Positions 1-10,300 of a stretch of DNA of 64,000 bases are shown in pieces. Source of the stretch: Ruminococcus sp. AF31-8BH (GTDB taxonomy: Bacteria > Bacillota > Clostridia > Lachnospirales > Lachnospiraceae); assembly GCF_003460605.1 (NCBI RefSeq), contig NZ_QTVN01000003.1, positions 124,328-188,327 on the forward strand. The letters are read 5' to 3'. Position 1 is the stretch's first letter; every line of letters begins with the position of its first letter. The notes under the pieces were generated by a model. It made no database searches. It was not told the DNA's origin and saw only the letters and a program-made list of their open reading frames with translations. Made by a program: the position numbers and the translations under genes.

Positions 1-994
1 CGTTGTACAAGGTATCGCCAAGAAGGGGATGACCGGTGCCTGCCATGTGCACACGGATCTGGTGGGTGCGCCCGGTTTCCAGGTGAAGCTGGACAAGTGA
101 GGCGTTCGCATAGCTTTTCAGGACTTGGTAATAGGTCACTGCCTTTTTGCTTCCGTGAATAGTTCCCGCTGGGGAAAGTACCATTTTTAGAGGATTCTCC
201 GGATCTGGGGCAAGAGGGATGGAAATTTTCTCCCACTTCTCTTTTTCCATGCTTACGGACATTTCCTGCGAAGAACTTTGTGATATCTCCTCCTCAAAAG
301 TTCTCTCCACAACTGCCAGATACGTTTTCTGCAGCTTTCCCTCTTCCCGCTGCTTCTGCAGCCTGGCGGCGCTGATCTGGTTTCTGGCAAAAAGCAGGAT
401 ACCGGAGGTTTCTTTATCCAGACGGCCAATGGAACGGATGCGGGTTTCTTCCCCTTTGCTGCGGAAATATTCGGCAATCTGATTGGACAGGCTGTCCTGG
501 TAGTGGATTCCAGATGGGTGGGTTACCATGCCGGCTGGCTTATTGACTGCGAGAACATCCTGATCCTCATACAAAATCTCTAAGTCAGGAAAGCCACACT
601 TAAAATTTGAAACTGCGTTTTTCCCTTCACTGCATTCCTTCTTGCTATCAGACCTCAAATCAGAAATACTCTCGTTTTTTCCTCTGCACTCTACTCCAAA
701 ATCTGCATAACCATCCGAAGTATCATTTCTCTTCTTCGTTTCTTCAGCTTGGATTTGCAAGAACTTAGGCGTCTTTAACTGCGCGGAGTCAGTCCCCCTG
801 GTTTCCAGGCAAATTCGGATCACATCCCCACAGACGGCATTTTCCGTCACCCGGCACTGTATTCCGTTTTTCTGAATGCCGCCGGGGCGAAATTTTATCT
901 GGCTGATCTGTTTTTTGGTCAGTCCCGCCTGCCTGCGGAGAATTTCTCCTACTTTGCCTTCTCTGTTGACAGTTAACTCAAGATATCGTTCCAT
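1..994 (-). CDS. RluA-family pseudouridine synthase (3' end outside window)
   Basis: This enzyme converts specific uridines in rRNA or tRNA to pseudouridine. Reading from the ATG at 994, an S4-like RNA-binding segment covers about residues 8-60. A charged low-complexity linker follows at about 70-115, then the RluA catalytic domain. The active-site motif GRLDKETSGILLFA is seen at about residue 190; its Asp is the family nucleophile. The frame remains open to base 1, through a GRTHQIRVHMA stretch typical of the family, so only the last part of the protein is missing. No clear Shine-Dalgarno sequence precedes the ATG. The long linker is unlike E. coli RluC/RluD. The exact target uridine cannot be told from sequence. 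It lies 24 bases downstream of the ybaK-like gene on the same strand and may be co-transcribed with it. Confidence 0.9.
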   Translation of the reverse strand, partial: MERYLELTVNREGKVGEILRRQAGLTKKQISQIKFRPGGIQKNGIQCRVTENAVCGDVIRICLETRGTDSAQLKTPKFLQIQAEETKKRNDTSDGYADFGVECRGKNESISDLRSDSKKECSEGKNAVSNFKCGFPDLEILYEDQDVLAVNKPAGMVTHPSGIHYQDSLSNQIAEYFRSKGEETRIRSIGRLDKETSGILLFARNQISAARLQKQREEGKLQKTYLAVVERTFEEEISQSSSQEMSVSMEKEKWEKISIPLAPDPENPLKMVLSPAGTIHGSKKAVTYYQVLKSYANASLVQLHLETGRTHQIRVHMAGTGHPLLGDTLYN

Positions 995-1018
995 ATTCTT
1001 TAGACTGCCAGGCTGGAA

Positions 1019-1372
1019 TTACCGTGGCTTGCATACATCTATCCATTCCTTGTATCCGGAATATTTTTCCATTTCGGGAATGGTCAGTTCAATGGCACTG
1101 TTGCTGCTTCCGCATGCCGGAAATGCTGTTTCATATTTTTTCAGGGAAGCATCCAGGTAAATATCCACGCCTGGATTTATGGCAAATGGGCAAACGCCGC
1201 CCACCGCATGTCCGATCAGTTCAGTTACCTGCTCCTGGGTGAGCATTTTCGCTTTTTTGCCGAATGTGACTTTGTATGCAAGCTCCACCGTCGCACTTGA
1301 CACATCAAACTCCAGCACACGGGATTCCATGCCGTATCCTGCGAAGTATTTTTTTACTTTATCTACTGACAT
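1019..1372 (-). CDS. YbaK/ProX-type aminoacyl-tRNA deacylase, internally deleted
   Basis: YbaK-family proteins hydrolyse mischarged aminoacyl-tRNA, for example Cys-tRNA(Pro). This reading frame has 117 codons, whereas intact relatives have about 155-160. The N-terminal block (MSVDKVKKYF to SSATVELA) and the C-terminal block (FGKKAKMLT, GHAVGGVCPFAI, CGSSNSAIELT) are both well conserved. They are joined directly at ELA-YKVTFG. About 40 residues that normally lie between them are missing, including the segment with the conserved lysine needed for catalysis in this family (family knowledge). The frame is kept across the junction and a good ribosome site (GGAGG, 8 bases before the ATG) remains. 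The product is probably an inactive or altered deacylase; I call it a CDS because it is still open. Confidence 0.75.
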   Translation of the reverse strand: MSVDKVKKYFAGYGMESRVLEFDVSSATVELAYKVTFGKKAKMLTQEQVTELIGHAVGGVCPFAINPGVDIYLDASLKKYETAFPACGSSNSAIELTIPEMEKYSGYKEWIDVCKPR

Positions 1373-1622
1373 TTGTCATGCCTCCATTTTTATGATGGAA
1401 ATTTTTTCAAACACGCTTTAGTATAACACTAAATTCACATTCTTGGAATGTAAAATTGCAGAAATCCTGTACGAAAAAATAGAGTATGTACTGCACTGCC
1501 ATGTTTGACTTTCCCCGGGGCATCCAGTATACTACTTCTGATACTTATTTGACGTCTCGGATTGCTTTGCAGCTGCACGGCTCCCGCAATCCTCCATTTT
1601 ATAAAATACAAGGAGAAACCTT

Positions 1623-3032
1623 ATGGATTCAGATAGATCATTGGTTCTGCCCCAGGCATTTCTGGACAGAATGAAAGATATGCTGCAAGATGATTATGAT
1701 GCCTTTCTTCAAGCTTACGATCAGCCCCGCACCTACGGACTTCGGGTGAACACCGCCAAGATTTCCTGCGAGGAATTTGAAAAAATCGTTCCTTTCGAAG
1801 TAAAAAAAATCCCCTGGATTTCCAACGGCTATTTTTACAGGGAAGATGTCCGCCCTTCCCGCTGTCCCCTTTACCAGGCAGGACTTTATTACCTTCAGGA
1901 ACCAAGTGCCATGACCCCGGCTTCCCGCATTCCAGTGGAACCTGGTGAATATGTGCTGGACATGTGTGCCGCTCCCGGCGGAAAAGCCACTGCTGTGGGA
2001 TCTGCCCTAAAAGGCGCCGGCCTTCTGGTTGCCAACGACATCAGTACGACCAGAGCCAGAGCCCTTCTTCGCAACCTGGAGCTTTTCGGAATTCCCAACC
2101 TCTTTGTTGCCAACGAAAAACCAGAAAAAATGGTAAAAAACTTCCCGGAATTTTTCCATAAGATCATTCTGGATGCTCCCTGTTCTGGCGAAGGCATGTT
2201 CCGCAAAGAAGAAGCCCTTGCCAGAGACTGGACCCCTGAAAAATCCCAGGAGCTTTCCCAAATCCAGAAACAGCTTTGCTTAAATGCTGCCGACATGCTC
2301 CAGCCCGGCGGACAGATGCTGTATTCCACCTGCACCTTCGCCCCAGCAGAAGACGAAGAGGTCATCTCTTGGCTCCTGGAACAGCGCCCGGACCTCTCCC
2401 TCATTTCCATGGAAAACTACGAAGGCTTTTCCAGCGGAAATCCAGCCTGGGGAAACGGCAGCCCGGAGTTAAAAAAATGTGTGCGTATTTTCCCACATAA
2501 AATGGCAGGGGAAGGACATTTCCTTGCCCTTCTGAAAAAAGAAGGACAATCTGGGCCCACCGCAACTATTTCCAAAGGAACCAAACTGCCAGCAGATGTA
2601 AAAAAATATCTGGAGGCATTCTTCAGTGAAATTGGCCTGAACTCCCTTGGCGGCCAGCCCTTTGACTGGAACCGCGTAGAAGTCCGTGCAGACAAGGTCT
2701 ATTACCTGCCTCCCGTATCCTGCAGCCTCCGAGGCCTCACCTTCCTGCGCAACGGTCTCTACCTGGGTGACCTGAAGAAAAACCGTTTCGAGCCCTCCCA
2801 GCCCCTTGCACTGGCCTTCCGCAAAGATGAAGTAGAAGCCATAATCTCCCTCCCCGTTGATGACCCTCGCCTGGAGCGCTACTTAAAAGGTGAAACCCTC
2901 ACCATCCTCCCTGAAGAAACCGTCCACACCAAGGGATGGCACCTGCTCTGCGTAGAAGGCTACCCCCTCGGCTTCGGCAAACTTGTCAACGGAACCTTAA
3001 AGAATAAATATCCTGCCGGCTGGCGTGCATAG
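1623..3032 (+). CDS. rsmF: RsmF/NOL1-NOP2-Sun family rRNA cytosine-C5 methyltransferase
   Basis: This protein is a SAM-dependent m5C methyltransferase that probably acts on 16S rRNA. It has 469 residues. The N-terminal part (about 1-100) includes the substrate-contact region with YGLRVNT. The SAM-binding motif VLDMCAAPGGKA lies at about residue 116. The two catalytic cysteines of the family are visible in DAPCSGEGMFRK and in YSTCTF. The C-terminal RsmF-type extension (about 300-469) ends in GWHLLCVEGYPLGFGK and resembles the RNA-binding tail seen in Gram-positive RsmF. The start follows an AAGGAG-type site. It stands alone on the plus strand between minus-strand genes and ends at an intrinsic terminator. 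The symbol rests on domain architecture; YebU- or RsmB-type targets are not excluded. Confidence 0.85.
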   Translation: MDSDRSLVLPQAFLDRMKDMLQDDYDAFLQAYDQPRTYGLRVNTAKISCEEFEKIVPFEVKKIPWISNGYFYREDVRPSRCPLYQAGLYYLQEPSAMTPASRIPVEPGEYVLDMCAAPGGKATAVGSALKGAGLLVANDISTTRARALLRNLELFGIPNLFVANEKPEKMVKNFPEFFHKIILDAPCSGEGMFRKEEALARDWTPEKSQELSQIQKQLCLNAADMLQPGGQMLYSTCTFAPAEDEEVISWLLEQRPDLSLISMENYEGFSSGNPAWGNGSPELKKCVRIFPHKMAGEGHFLALLKKEGQSGPTATISKGTKLPADVKKYLEAFFSEIGLNSLGGQPFDWNRVEVRADKVYYLPPVSCSLRGLTFLRNGLYLGDLKKNRFEPSQPLALAFRKDEVEAIISLPVDDPRLERYLKGETLTILPEETVHTKGWHLLCVEGYPLGFGKLVNGTLKNKYPAGWRA

Positions 3033-3061
3033 CATCCCTCTTTATCAAGCTGCATATCTAC

Positions 3062-3106
3062 AACAGGCTCACAATCTCTAATTTTCCAAAGGTTGTGAGC
3101 CTGTTT
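3062..3106 (+). terminator. Intrinsic terminator after rsmF
   Basis: Two perfect 13-base arms (AACAGGCTCACAA and its complement) flank an AT-rich loop. A T-rich tail follows on the plus strand, 30 bases after the rsmF stop. Confidence 0.8.
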
Positions 3107-3246
3107 CTATTAATTTTCTTCTGGATTTTCTGCCAATCCTTAATATCTTTTCCCAAATACTAAACCATCATCTCTAACCAATCTACGTCAAATAAAGTCC
3201 CATTAATTTTGAAAAGTGGAAAATTTCGCGCTTTCTCCGCCTGCGA

Positions 3247-3459
3247 CGTGTCTGGCGCCGTTGGGCCTGGTTTGGGGGCATTGCACAGGTTCCGAGAAAA
3301 TCTTAGGGAATAGGATTTTGCGTTGAAGAAGGGGGAGGACACTGTCTGAACGCAGTGAGTTTGTCCTCCCCCTTCTTCGCTTTTAGCAAAATAATATCCC
3401 CTTAGATTTTCCGGGTTCTGCGCACCGCTCCCAGATCAGGCACAATGGCACCAGACACC
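3247..3459. repeat. 213-base palindromic element (two about 95-base imperfect inverted arms)
   Basis: The sequence from GTGTCTGG at 3248 to the tip at 3351 is matched, in inverted orientation, by the sequence from 3362 to 3458. The inner 17 bp (3325-3341 with 3362-3378) are perfect. The outer parts match at roughly three bases in four, with many differences that keep G-U pairing. The apical 20 bases contain CACTG and CAGTG, which can extend the stem. It sits in the 450-base gap between the convergent ends of rsmF and addA. It codes for nothing convincing; a 60-codon frame overlapping its left arm has no support. It could act as a shared terminator or be a MITE/REP-like dispersed element; no transposase or target-site duplication was identified. 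Confidence 0.8.
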
Positions 3460-3484
3460 CCCTCGGGAATCCAATCCCCAATCT

Positions 3485-6400
3485 TTATAACAATATTGCC
3501 TTCTTCAACGCAAACGAATAAATATACTTCTCCTTCACCCGTCTCCCCGTCATTCTCTCCAGCGCCTGCCCATAATCCTCCAGCTGCGTATGATACCTTT
3601 CAATCAGCTTCTTTTCCTCTCCTCTGCGGACATAATCCGTCTTATAATCCACCAGCACAATCTCCTCATCTTCCAGAAAATAAGCATCAATAATTCCCTG
3701 CACCAGCACCCGCTCACTCTCATCCCAGCTTTCATCAATCTCCGCCGCACTTCTGGAAATCACAAAAGGCTGCTCCCGAAACAGCCGCCCCTTAAGCGCT
3801 GCCGCCTTCATCCTCTGCCCCAGATCACACTCCACAAAACCACGAATATCCGAAACCCGAACACACTTCGCCTCAACCTCAGAAAGCTTCTGATTCTGAA
3901 CAAGCTCCTCAATCTGCTCCTTCAGATTCTGAGATGTATCCGTTTTCCCATACTCCAGACACTCCATCACACGATGATAAGCCGTACCACGGGCTGCCCC
4001 CGCAAACTCTTCCTCAGCCTCTGTTTTCTCCTCAATAAACCTTGGAACCAAAGGAACAATATCCGGCTCAAAATAAACAGCCTCCTCAATCTCCTCATCC
4101 TCATGATAACTTTTCTTTTTCAGATCCGACACCGTAACCTTCACCGGAATATCCCTCCGGTATTCATAAGGATACACAAACCCAAAACGCTTATCCAATT
4201 CCTCTCGGATTCCCGGATCCATCACCTTCTCGCTGTCCCAGTCCTCCAGAAGATTCTCCTCCATCTGTCCCGTTGCCTGGTCCACAACCTCCGCCTCTGT
4301 CAGCATCTGCGCAGTAATACGCTTCACCTGAAACTGTGCAGGATCCTCATAAAGAGGATTTTCCTTCGTCGGAAAAAGACCAATCTCCTCATAAAGCGAG
4401 TCCATGCATCTGTGTCTTGCCAGAGCAGGCAGAACATAATCCAGATAATTTTTCCCTTTCAGCCTGGTCTCCGCCGGAAGAAGCTCTGTCTGATTTTCAC
4501 GAAAATGAGAAAGGCTGATCAACTCTTTATCCAGATTGGAAACAGCACCTGTCAGAATCATTTTCTCCTTTGCACGGGTCAGGGCAACGTAAAGCACACG
4601 GATTTCCTCCCCCAAACTTTCCTCCAGAAGCTGACGGCGGATCACCTGCTTATTCAAGGTCGAAACCACCATTCGCCTGTCCGGCAAAATCGCATCTGCT
4701 CCAAGACCATAATCCGGATGAATCAGAAGTTTTGCATTCAAGTCCTGGAAATTGAACTGTTTTCCCATTCCCGCAAGGATCACAACAGGAAATTCCAGTC
4801 CTTTACTTTTGTGGATTGTCATGATTTCCACAGAACCTTCCCCTGCACCGGAAAGGTTCACCTCGCCGTAATCCACCTCGTATTTCTGCAGATGTTCAAT
4901 ATAGCGAACAAAGTTAAACAAGCCGCGATAGCTGGTTTTCTCGTAATCCATGGCTTTTTCCACCAGCATGGCAAGATTGGCGCTTCGCTGTGCACCATTC
5001 GGCAGGGCCTTGGCATAATTGCCGTATCCTGTTCTTCGCAGAATTTCAAGAATCAATTCATGAACCGGAGTATAAACTGCCAGATCCCGCATTTCATTTA
5101 GAAGAGTAATAAAACCATGCAATTTTTCCTGCAAAGCTTCTCTTTCTTTAGGAGAAATCAGGCTGCACTGCTCTTCCTCCCCCAGAAAATGCAGCACGCT
5201 TTCATACAGCATGCCTTCCGGGTCTTCTTCCCGGATTACGGCAAGCTCCTGGGTGGTACAGCCTGCCAGCGGGGAACGAAGCACCCCGGCAAGGGGAATG
5301 TCCTGCAGAGGATTGTCGCATACCTGAAGATAATTCAGAACCGTAACCACCTCAAGTGCTGAAAAATATCCTGTCTTGGAAGCTGCATATACGGGAATTC
5401 CATGGGCACTTAAAACATCGGTAAAAGTTTCGCTCCAGCCAGACGCAGTTCGAAGCAAAATAACAATATCCCCATATCGCACCGGACGGTACTCCCCTGT
5501 CTCTTTATCCAGGATTTTCTCTTTCCCCACCATTTCCTGAATCCGATGGGAAATGGTAAGTGCTTCCAGTTCCCTGGCATCCTGCCCCTCCATCAGATCT
5601 TCCAGTTCCTCTGAGTCTTTTTCCACAAGCAGCACTTCCGTTGAAAGAAATTCGTCTCTGGCTCCTTCTGGAAAAACAGCGCCAGGATAAAGGGCAGCTG
5701 CCTCATCATACGCGATTCCACCCAGATCCTCGCCCATGATCTGCCTGAAAATAAAATTGGCACAGGAAAGCACCTGGGATCTGCTTCGGAAGTTTTTGTG
5801 CAAGTCGATTCGCTGTTCTTCACTGTCCGTTAAGGTGTACTTTTTATATTTTTCCATAAATAGTTCCGGTCTGGCAAGGCGGAACCGGTAAATGCTCTGC
5901 TTCACATCACCAACCATGAAAATATTCTTACTCTTCTTCGCCCAGCCAGATACACAGGTAGTGATCATCTCCTGCACCAGGTTGCTGTCCTGATATTCAT
6001 CCACCATAACCTCATCATACTTCATGGATAATTCCCGCGCAGCCTGGCTCATAATACGATATACCACTTCTCGTTTTTTATCCTCATATCCAGAAGTTTT
6101 CTTTTCACTCTTCGTTATGTGAGAATTTTCCTGGTTTCCAAAAGTCATTTCAAAAGCTTGCTCATTGGCGCCCTCATCCTCCACCCGCTCCATAAGGATC
6201 TCCAGCGCAAAGTGCTCCATATCTGTAAAATCCAGAATATTCTTTTCCCTTTTTTTCTCCCCATAAAGGCGGATAAATTCCCGGGTAAGCTCCACCAGCA
6301 TTTCCACAGGCTCCCGGCAGCATTCCAGAAGAAGAGGCAATTCCTCTTCACCCACAGTAAAATACCTGCTTCCCAAATCCTTCAGAATATCCTTCTCGTT

Positions 6401-7321
6401 TTCCCGAAGAGCCTTTACCTGTTCCTTCAAAAGGTCATCCACAGGTTCCTTCGGTTTCTTCGTAGACAATCTTGCAAAAGCCGGACTGCCAAGGACCGCT
6501 CTTGTTCCATCAAAATCCCCTGTCAGGGCTTTTTCCTGTGCATCCCGAATCAGAAGCAGGTCACTTGAGATGGCGTCATCATATAAATAAGGACCTCCCG
6601 GGGAAAAACACAGCTTCCTGGCCTCCTCCGCCAGACCTTTCGCCTGTTCCAGATCTGCCAGAACATTTTTCCATAACAATTTCATCCATTCTGATGCTTT
6701 TATAGATTCTATATCCGTATTTTTATAACTGTCAATACATTTTTCCAGCCATTCATCCGGATATGGGTTACTCATGGCTGCATGATACAGGGAATAAATC
6801 AGGTCACGTATGCCTTCGTCTGATTTTCCAGCAGCGTAGCACTCAATAAAATATTTATATTTTTCCTGATCCTTGGCATAGTAAGCTTCCAGAAGCTCCT
6901 TCATCACATCTTCCTGGAGAAGCTTCAACTCTCCTTCCTCTCCGGTACGGTATCCCGGGTCCAGTCCGATCAGGTGAAAATAATTACGGATCACATAAGC
7001 ACAGAAACCGTCAATGGTGGTAATCTGCGCAGTGTGGATCAAAGTAGTCTGCCGCTGCAGATGCTCGTTCTCCGGATTTTCCCCAAGGGCATCCTCCAGG
7101 GCATTGGCAATTCGCTCCCGCATCTCCCCAGCCGCGGCTCTTGTAAAAGTCATGATCAGCAGCCTGTCAATGTCCACCGGATGCTCCGGGTCCATTACCT
7201 TTCCAAGGATTCGCTGAACCAGCACGGCTGTTTTGCCTGAGCCTGCTGCTGCGCTGACCAGAATGTTCCGGTTCCGCAGTCCAATCACCTGTTCCTGTTC
7301 TTTCGTCCATTTTACTGCCAT
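3485..7321 (-). CDS. addA: ATP-dependent helicase/nuclease subunit AddA
   Basis: AddA is the UvrD-like helicase and nuclease subunit of AddAB, the Firmicute counterpart of RecBCD, which resects double-strand breaks for RecA loading. With the start at 7321 it has 1278 residues, normal for AddA. The Walker A motif AAAGSGKT lies at residues 24-31 and helicase motif II (DEYQDSN) at about 440. Later helicase motifs include TIHKSKGLEFPVV and VLYVALTRAKEK. The C-terminal RecB-type nuclease motif VLVDYKTD lies at about 1220. The ATG at 7321 is preferred over one 42 bases upstream because AAAGGAGG lies just before it and it sits one base past the addB stop (TAGCATG). That arrangement implies translational coupling. 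It is the distal gene of addBA and ends near the palindromic element. Confidence 0.97.
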   Translation of the reverse strand: MAVKWTKEQEQVIGLRNRNILVSAAAGSGKTAVLVQRILGKVMDPEHPVDIDRLLIMTFTRAAAGEMRERIANALEDALGENPENEHLQRQTTLIHTAQITTIDGFCAYVIRNYFHLIGLDPGYRTGEEGELKLLQEDVMKELLEAYYAKDQEKYKYFIECYAAGKSDEGIRDLIYSLYHAAMSNPYPDEWLEKCIDSYKNTDIESIKASEWMKLLWKNVLADLEQAKGLAEEARKLCFSPGGPYLYDDAISSDLLLIRDAQEKALTGDFDGTRAVLGSPAFARLSTKKPKEPVDDLLKEQVKALRENEKDILKDLGSRYFTVGEEELPLLLECCREPVEMLVELTREFIRLYGEKKREKNILDFTDMEHFALEILMERVEDEGANEQAFEMTFGNQENSHITKSEKKTSGYEDKKREVVYRIMSQAARELSMKYDEVMVDEYQDSNLVQEMITTCVSGWAKKSKNIFMVGDVKQSIYRFRLARPELFMEKYKKYTLTDSEEQRIDLHKNFRSRSQVLSCANFIFRQIMGEDLGGIAYDEAAALYPGAVFPEGARDEFLSTEVLLVEKDSEELEDLMEGQDARELEALTISHRIQEMVGKEKILDKETGEYRPVRYGDIVILLRTASGWSETFTDVLSAHGIPVYAASKTGYFSALEVVTVLNYLQVCDNPLQDIPLAGVLRSPLAGCTTQELAVIREEDPEGMLYESVLHFLGEEEQCSLISPKEREALQEKLHGFITLLNEMRDLAVYTPVHELILEILRRTGYGNYAKALPNGAQRSANLAMLVEKAMDYEKTSYRGLFNFVRYIEHLQKYEVDYGEVNLSGAGEGSVEIMTIHKSKGLEFPVVILAGMGKQFNFQDLNAKLLIHPDYGLGADAILPDRRMVVSTLNKQVIRRQLLEESLGEEIRVLYVALTRAKEKMILTGAVSNLDKELISLSHFRENQTELLPAETRLKGKNYLDYVLPALARHRCMDSLYEEIGLFPTKENPLYEDPAQFQVKRITAQMLTEAEVVDQATGQMEENLLEDWDSEKVMDPGIREELDKRFGFVYPYEYRRDIPVKVTVSDLKKKSYHEDEEIEEAVYFEPDIVPLVPRFIEEKTEAEEEFAGAARGTAYHRVMECLEYGKTDTSQNLKEQIEELVQNQKLSEVEAKCVRVSDIRGFVECDLGQRMKAAALKGRLFREQPFVISRSAAEIDESWDESERVLVQGIIDAYFLEDEEIVLVDYKTDYVRRGEEKKLIERYHTQLEDYGQALERMTGRRVKEKYIYSFALKKAILL

Positions 7322-7322
7322 G

Positions 7323-10300
7323 CTATTCCACCTCCTTTGCAAAAGCATTCCACAGCTCTTCATCTGCGAAATTCTTCAGCCTTCTGAATTCATATCCCGG
7401 AATCTCCGTGTCAAAGCCGCACACTGTACTGTAAGGGCAGTAGGTACAGGCGTTCTTTTTCCCCAGCATATAGGGGGAAACCTGGGCATCCCCGTCCAGG
7501 ATGGACTGCCGGATGTGGGAGATTTTGGTCTTCACGTAACGGTTCAGCACATCAAACTGCTCTCTTGTGGCAACCGAGGAATTCCTGCGGAAGCTTCCGT
7601 CCTTATTAAAGGACACCGGAAGAGACACCAGAGAACTGTCCATCTTCTCCACCAGATCCCGGTCAGCCTGTACAAGACCGTTCATTTTCAGCTCTTTTAG
7701 AACCTTCTGCTGAACTAATTCCACATCCGCGTCAATTTTTTCCTGTACCATAGGGTCCTTAATATTATAATAAAATACGCCGGCCGGAATCACTTCCTGA
7801 TCCCGATAACGGTTCTGTTCCACCTGAAGGGCACCGTCCAGATAGATCATCAGCTGCAGCTGAAGGCCGTGATACAATGACACCAGATCAAAGGAAGTAT
7901 TTCCGGTCTTATAGTCAATGACCCGCACATACAGCTTGCCGTCCTCTGTGTGCATGGTATCCACACGGTCAATACGTCCGCCCTGGAACGCCACCTCCAC
8001 GCCTTCCGGTTCAAACTCCCCGGATTTCAGCTGCTCCTGCACTGCCCACACGGTTCTTCTCATCATTCTCTTGGTGCGCTGGATCATATACTCGTTGCGG
8101 GCGCTGCTTTTCAAAATGGTATTGCCGTAGTCCGCACTGACCTCATCCACCAGCCGGTCCACGATCTCATTTCTCTCTTCTTCCGTAAGGGTGGCCCATT
8201 TCAGCCCTTCCTTTTTCACCTCTTTTGCAAATTTCTCCATAACCTTGTGCATAATATTTCCCATATCCATAGGGCGGAATTCATACTCTGCACGCTCCGT
8301 CAGGCTCAGGCCATACTGGAGAAAATGGGCAAATGCACAGGCGGAAAAACGTTCCAGCCTGGTAGCACTGTAAGGAGACACCTCTCCGTAGAGCACCTTT
8401 GCCACGCTTTTGCTGATCACATCGGAAGGACGCCTGGTCATAGATGCCTCCACCAGCTTTCTCGCCAGTTCCCTGTACTTCGGACTTCTTAAGTACCAGC
8501 TGTACAGCTCGCCGTAAAACGGATCTCCTTTTCCAAGGGCTCCCTCTGTCAGTCCCTTCAAAAAGCATTCCAGGCTGGTTCCCGGAAGTTCCATGCTTCC
8601 AAGAGCAAATTCCTCATCCATGGCGTTTTTCACTTCAATTTCCGGGTAAAGCTTCTGGATGCTGTGGATCAGATACGCCGGGCTTACAGGCTCCCCTTTT
8701 CCGTTGGAAAAACAATAGGAAAGACAGAGATACCGGCTAGGCTTGGTCAGATTCAGGTAAAGATAAAAGCGCTGGGTGTTCATCAGCTCCTTTGGTCCCG
8801 GAGCAAGCTCCATTCCCTCTCCTGCAAAAAATTCACGATCCATCTGGGTTAGGATCCCGCCGGAGTCTGTATTTTTCGGAATGTTTCCCTCATTGACACC
8901 TACGAAAAACAGAGCCTTGATCTCCTTGAGACGGGTACGCTCCATGTCTCCCACCAGTACCTGATCCATGCTTGGTGGAATCAGTGCTACCTTGGATTTG
9001 GCGAAGCCAGTTTCAAGAAGCTGGGTAAACTCCGCCCTTGTAAGTTCCTCTTCTCCGAGAATCTCCACCATACGGTCCAGCAGTTCCATAACAATTCCGT
9101 ATATCTGCGCGTATTCCTTTTCCAGGGCTTTTTCCCCTTTTGCTTTGAAGGAAAGCTCCTGTTCCTTCAATTTTCTCTGAATGTCACAGTCTGTGATAAA
9201 CTGGTATAAACTATAACAATATTCACTTACTTTCTTTTTGCCGCTGGAAAATCCCTGGGCCAGGGCTTCCACTTCCGTCACAAAACGCTCCCGGTACTCA
9301 TTGAGAACCTGGATGTCCCCGTCTTTCATGATCCGGTAAGTGCGCACCCATTTCTCCGACCATTTGTGCCAGCCCCGGATTCCAAGTGCCAGCACATAGT
9401 TTTCCAGCTGATCCGCCTGTTCCCTGGTGATTCCGGACATGCCGCAGCGCAGATAGCGAAAAACACTTTCGTAGGTAAAGCCCTTTGTCACCATCTCAAG
9501 AGCGGCACGTATATATTCCACAAAGGGATTCATTAAAATCGAATGCTTCTCATCCAGGAAATAGGGAATCTGTGCCTCCTCAAATACCTGGGAGGCAATA
9601 CTTTTGTAGCTTTCCAGGTTTCCGGTGATCACTGCGATCTCTCCGTATTTCAGATCCTCTTCCCGGACCATTCTGCGGATTCGCCTTGCCGTTTCTTCCA
9701 GTTCTTTGATGGGGGATTCTGCCGCGAAAATACGGATTTCATCCTGGGATTTTCCATAAGCTGCTTTTCGGTAGCGGAACAGATGCTGCTCCAGAAATCC
9801 AAGAGCCGGGGCGTCAGAAAAGCGTCCCTTTTTTTCTTCTTTTAAGTATACCGGATCATCCAAGTCATTTATCAGACCGGACAGGGTATGAATCATTTTC
9901 CGGCTCATGTAGAACAGCTGGTGAGGTTTTCCCATTTGAAGAGGATTTTCCTTGACATCCATGGTGACAGTCACAAGCACCTGGTCGCAGACTGCCAGCA
10001 GTTCCCGGATCACGTTCATCTGCACAGGGGTAAAGCCAGTGAAGCCGTCCAGTAAAAGCACGCTGTTCTTCAGTTTTCTGGAAAAGGGAATTGCTTTTTT
10101 GAGAGCATCCATGACCCCCTCACCAGTCATATAGTGCCCTTCCAGATAATCAGTAAAAGCCTGGTAAAGCACGCTTACGTCATTCATCTTCATCTGAAGC
10201 AAGGAATCTTCCCCTGTTTTTTCCAGCATGTCCGAAAGCTCTTCCTGACGGATATCATACTGCATGAACTCGGAAATCAGGGATTTCACCTCGTCCAGAT

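Noticed and set aside
3160..3342. A 60-codon minus-strand frame overlapping the left arm of the palindrome
   Set aside because: It has no ribosome site and ends inside the stem; it is probably a by-product of the repeat.
3590..5101. A 503-codon plus-strand open frame
   Set aside because: It lies wholly opposite addA. The translation is low-complexity in Leu, Ile, His and Asn with no domain, as expected from the antisense of a coding frame.
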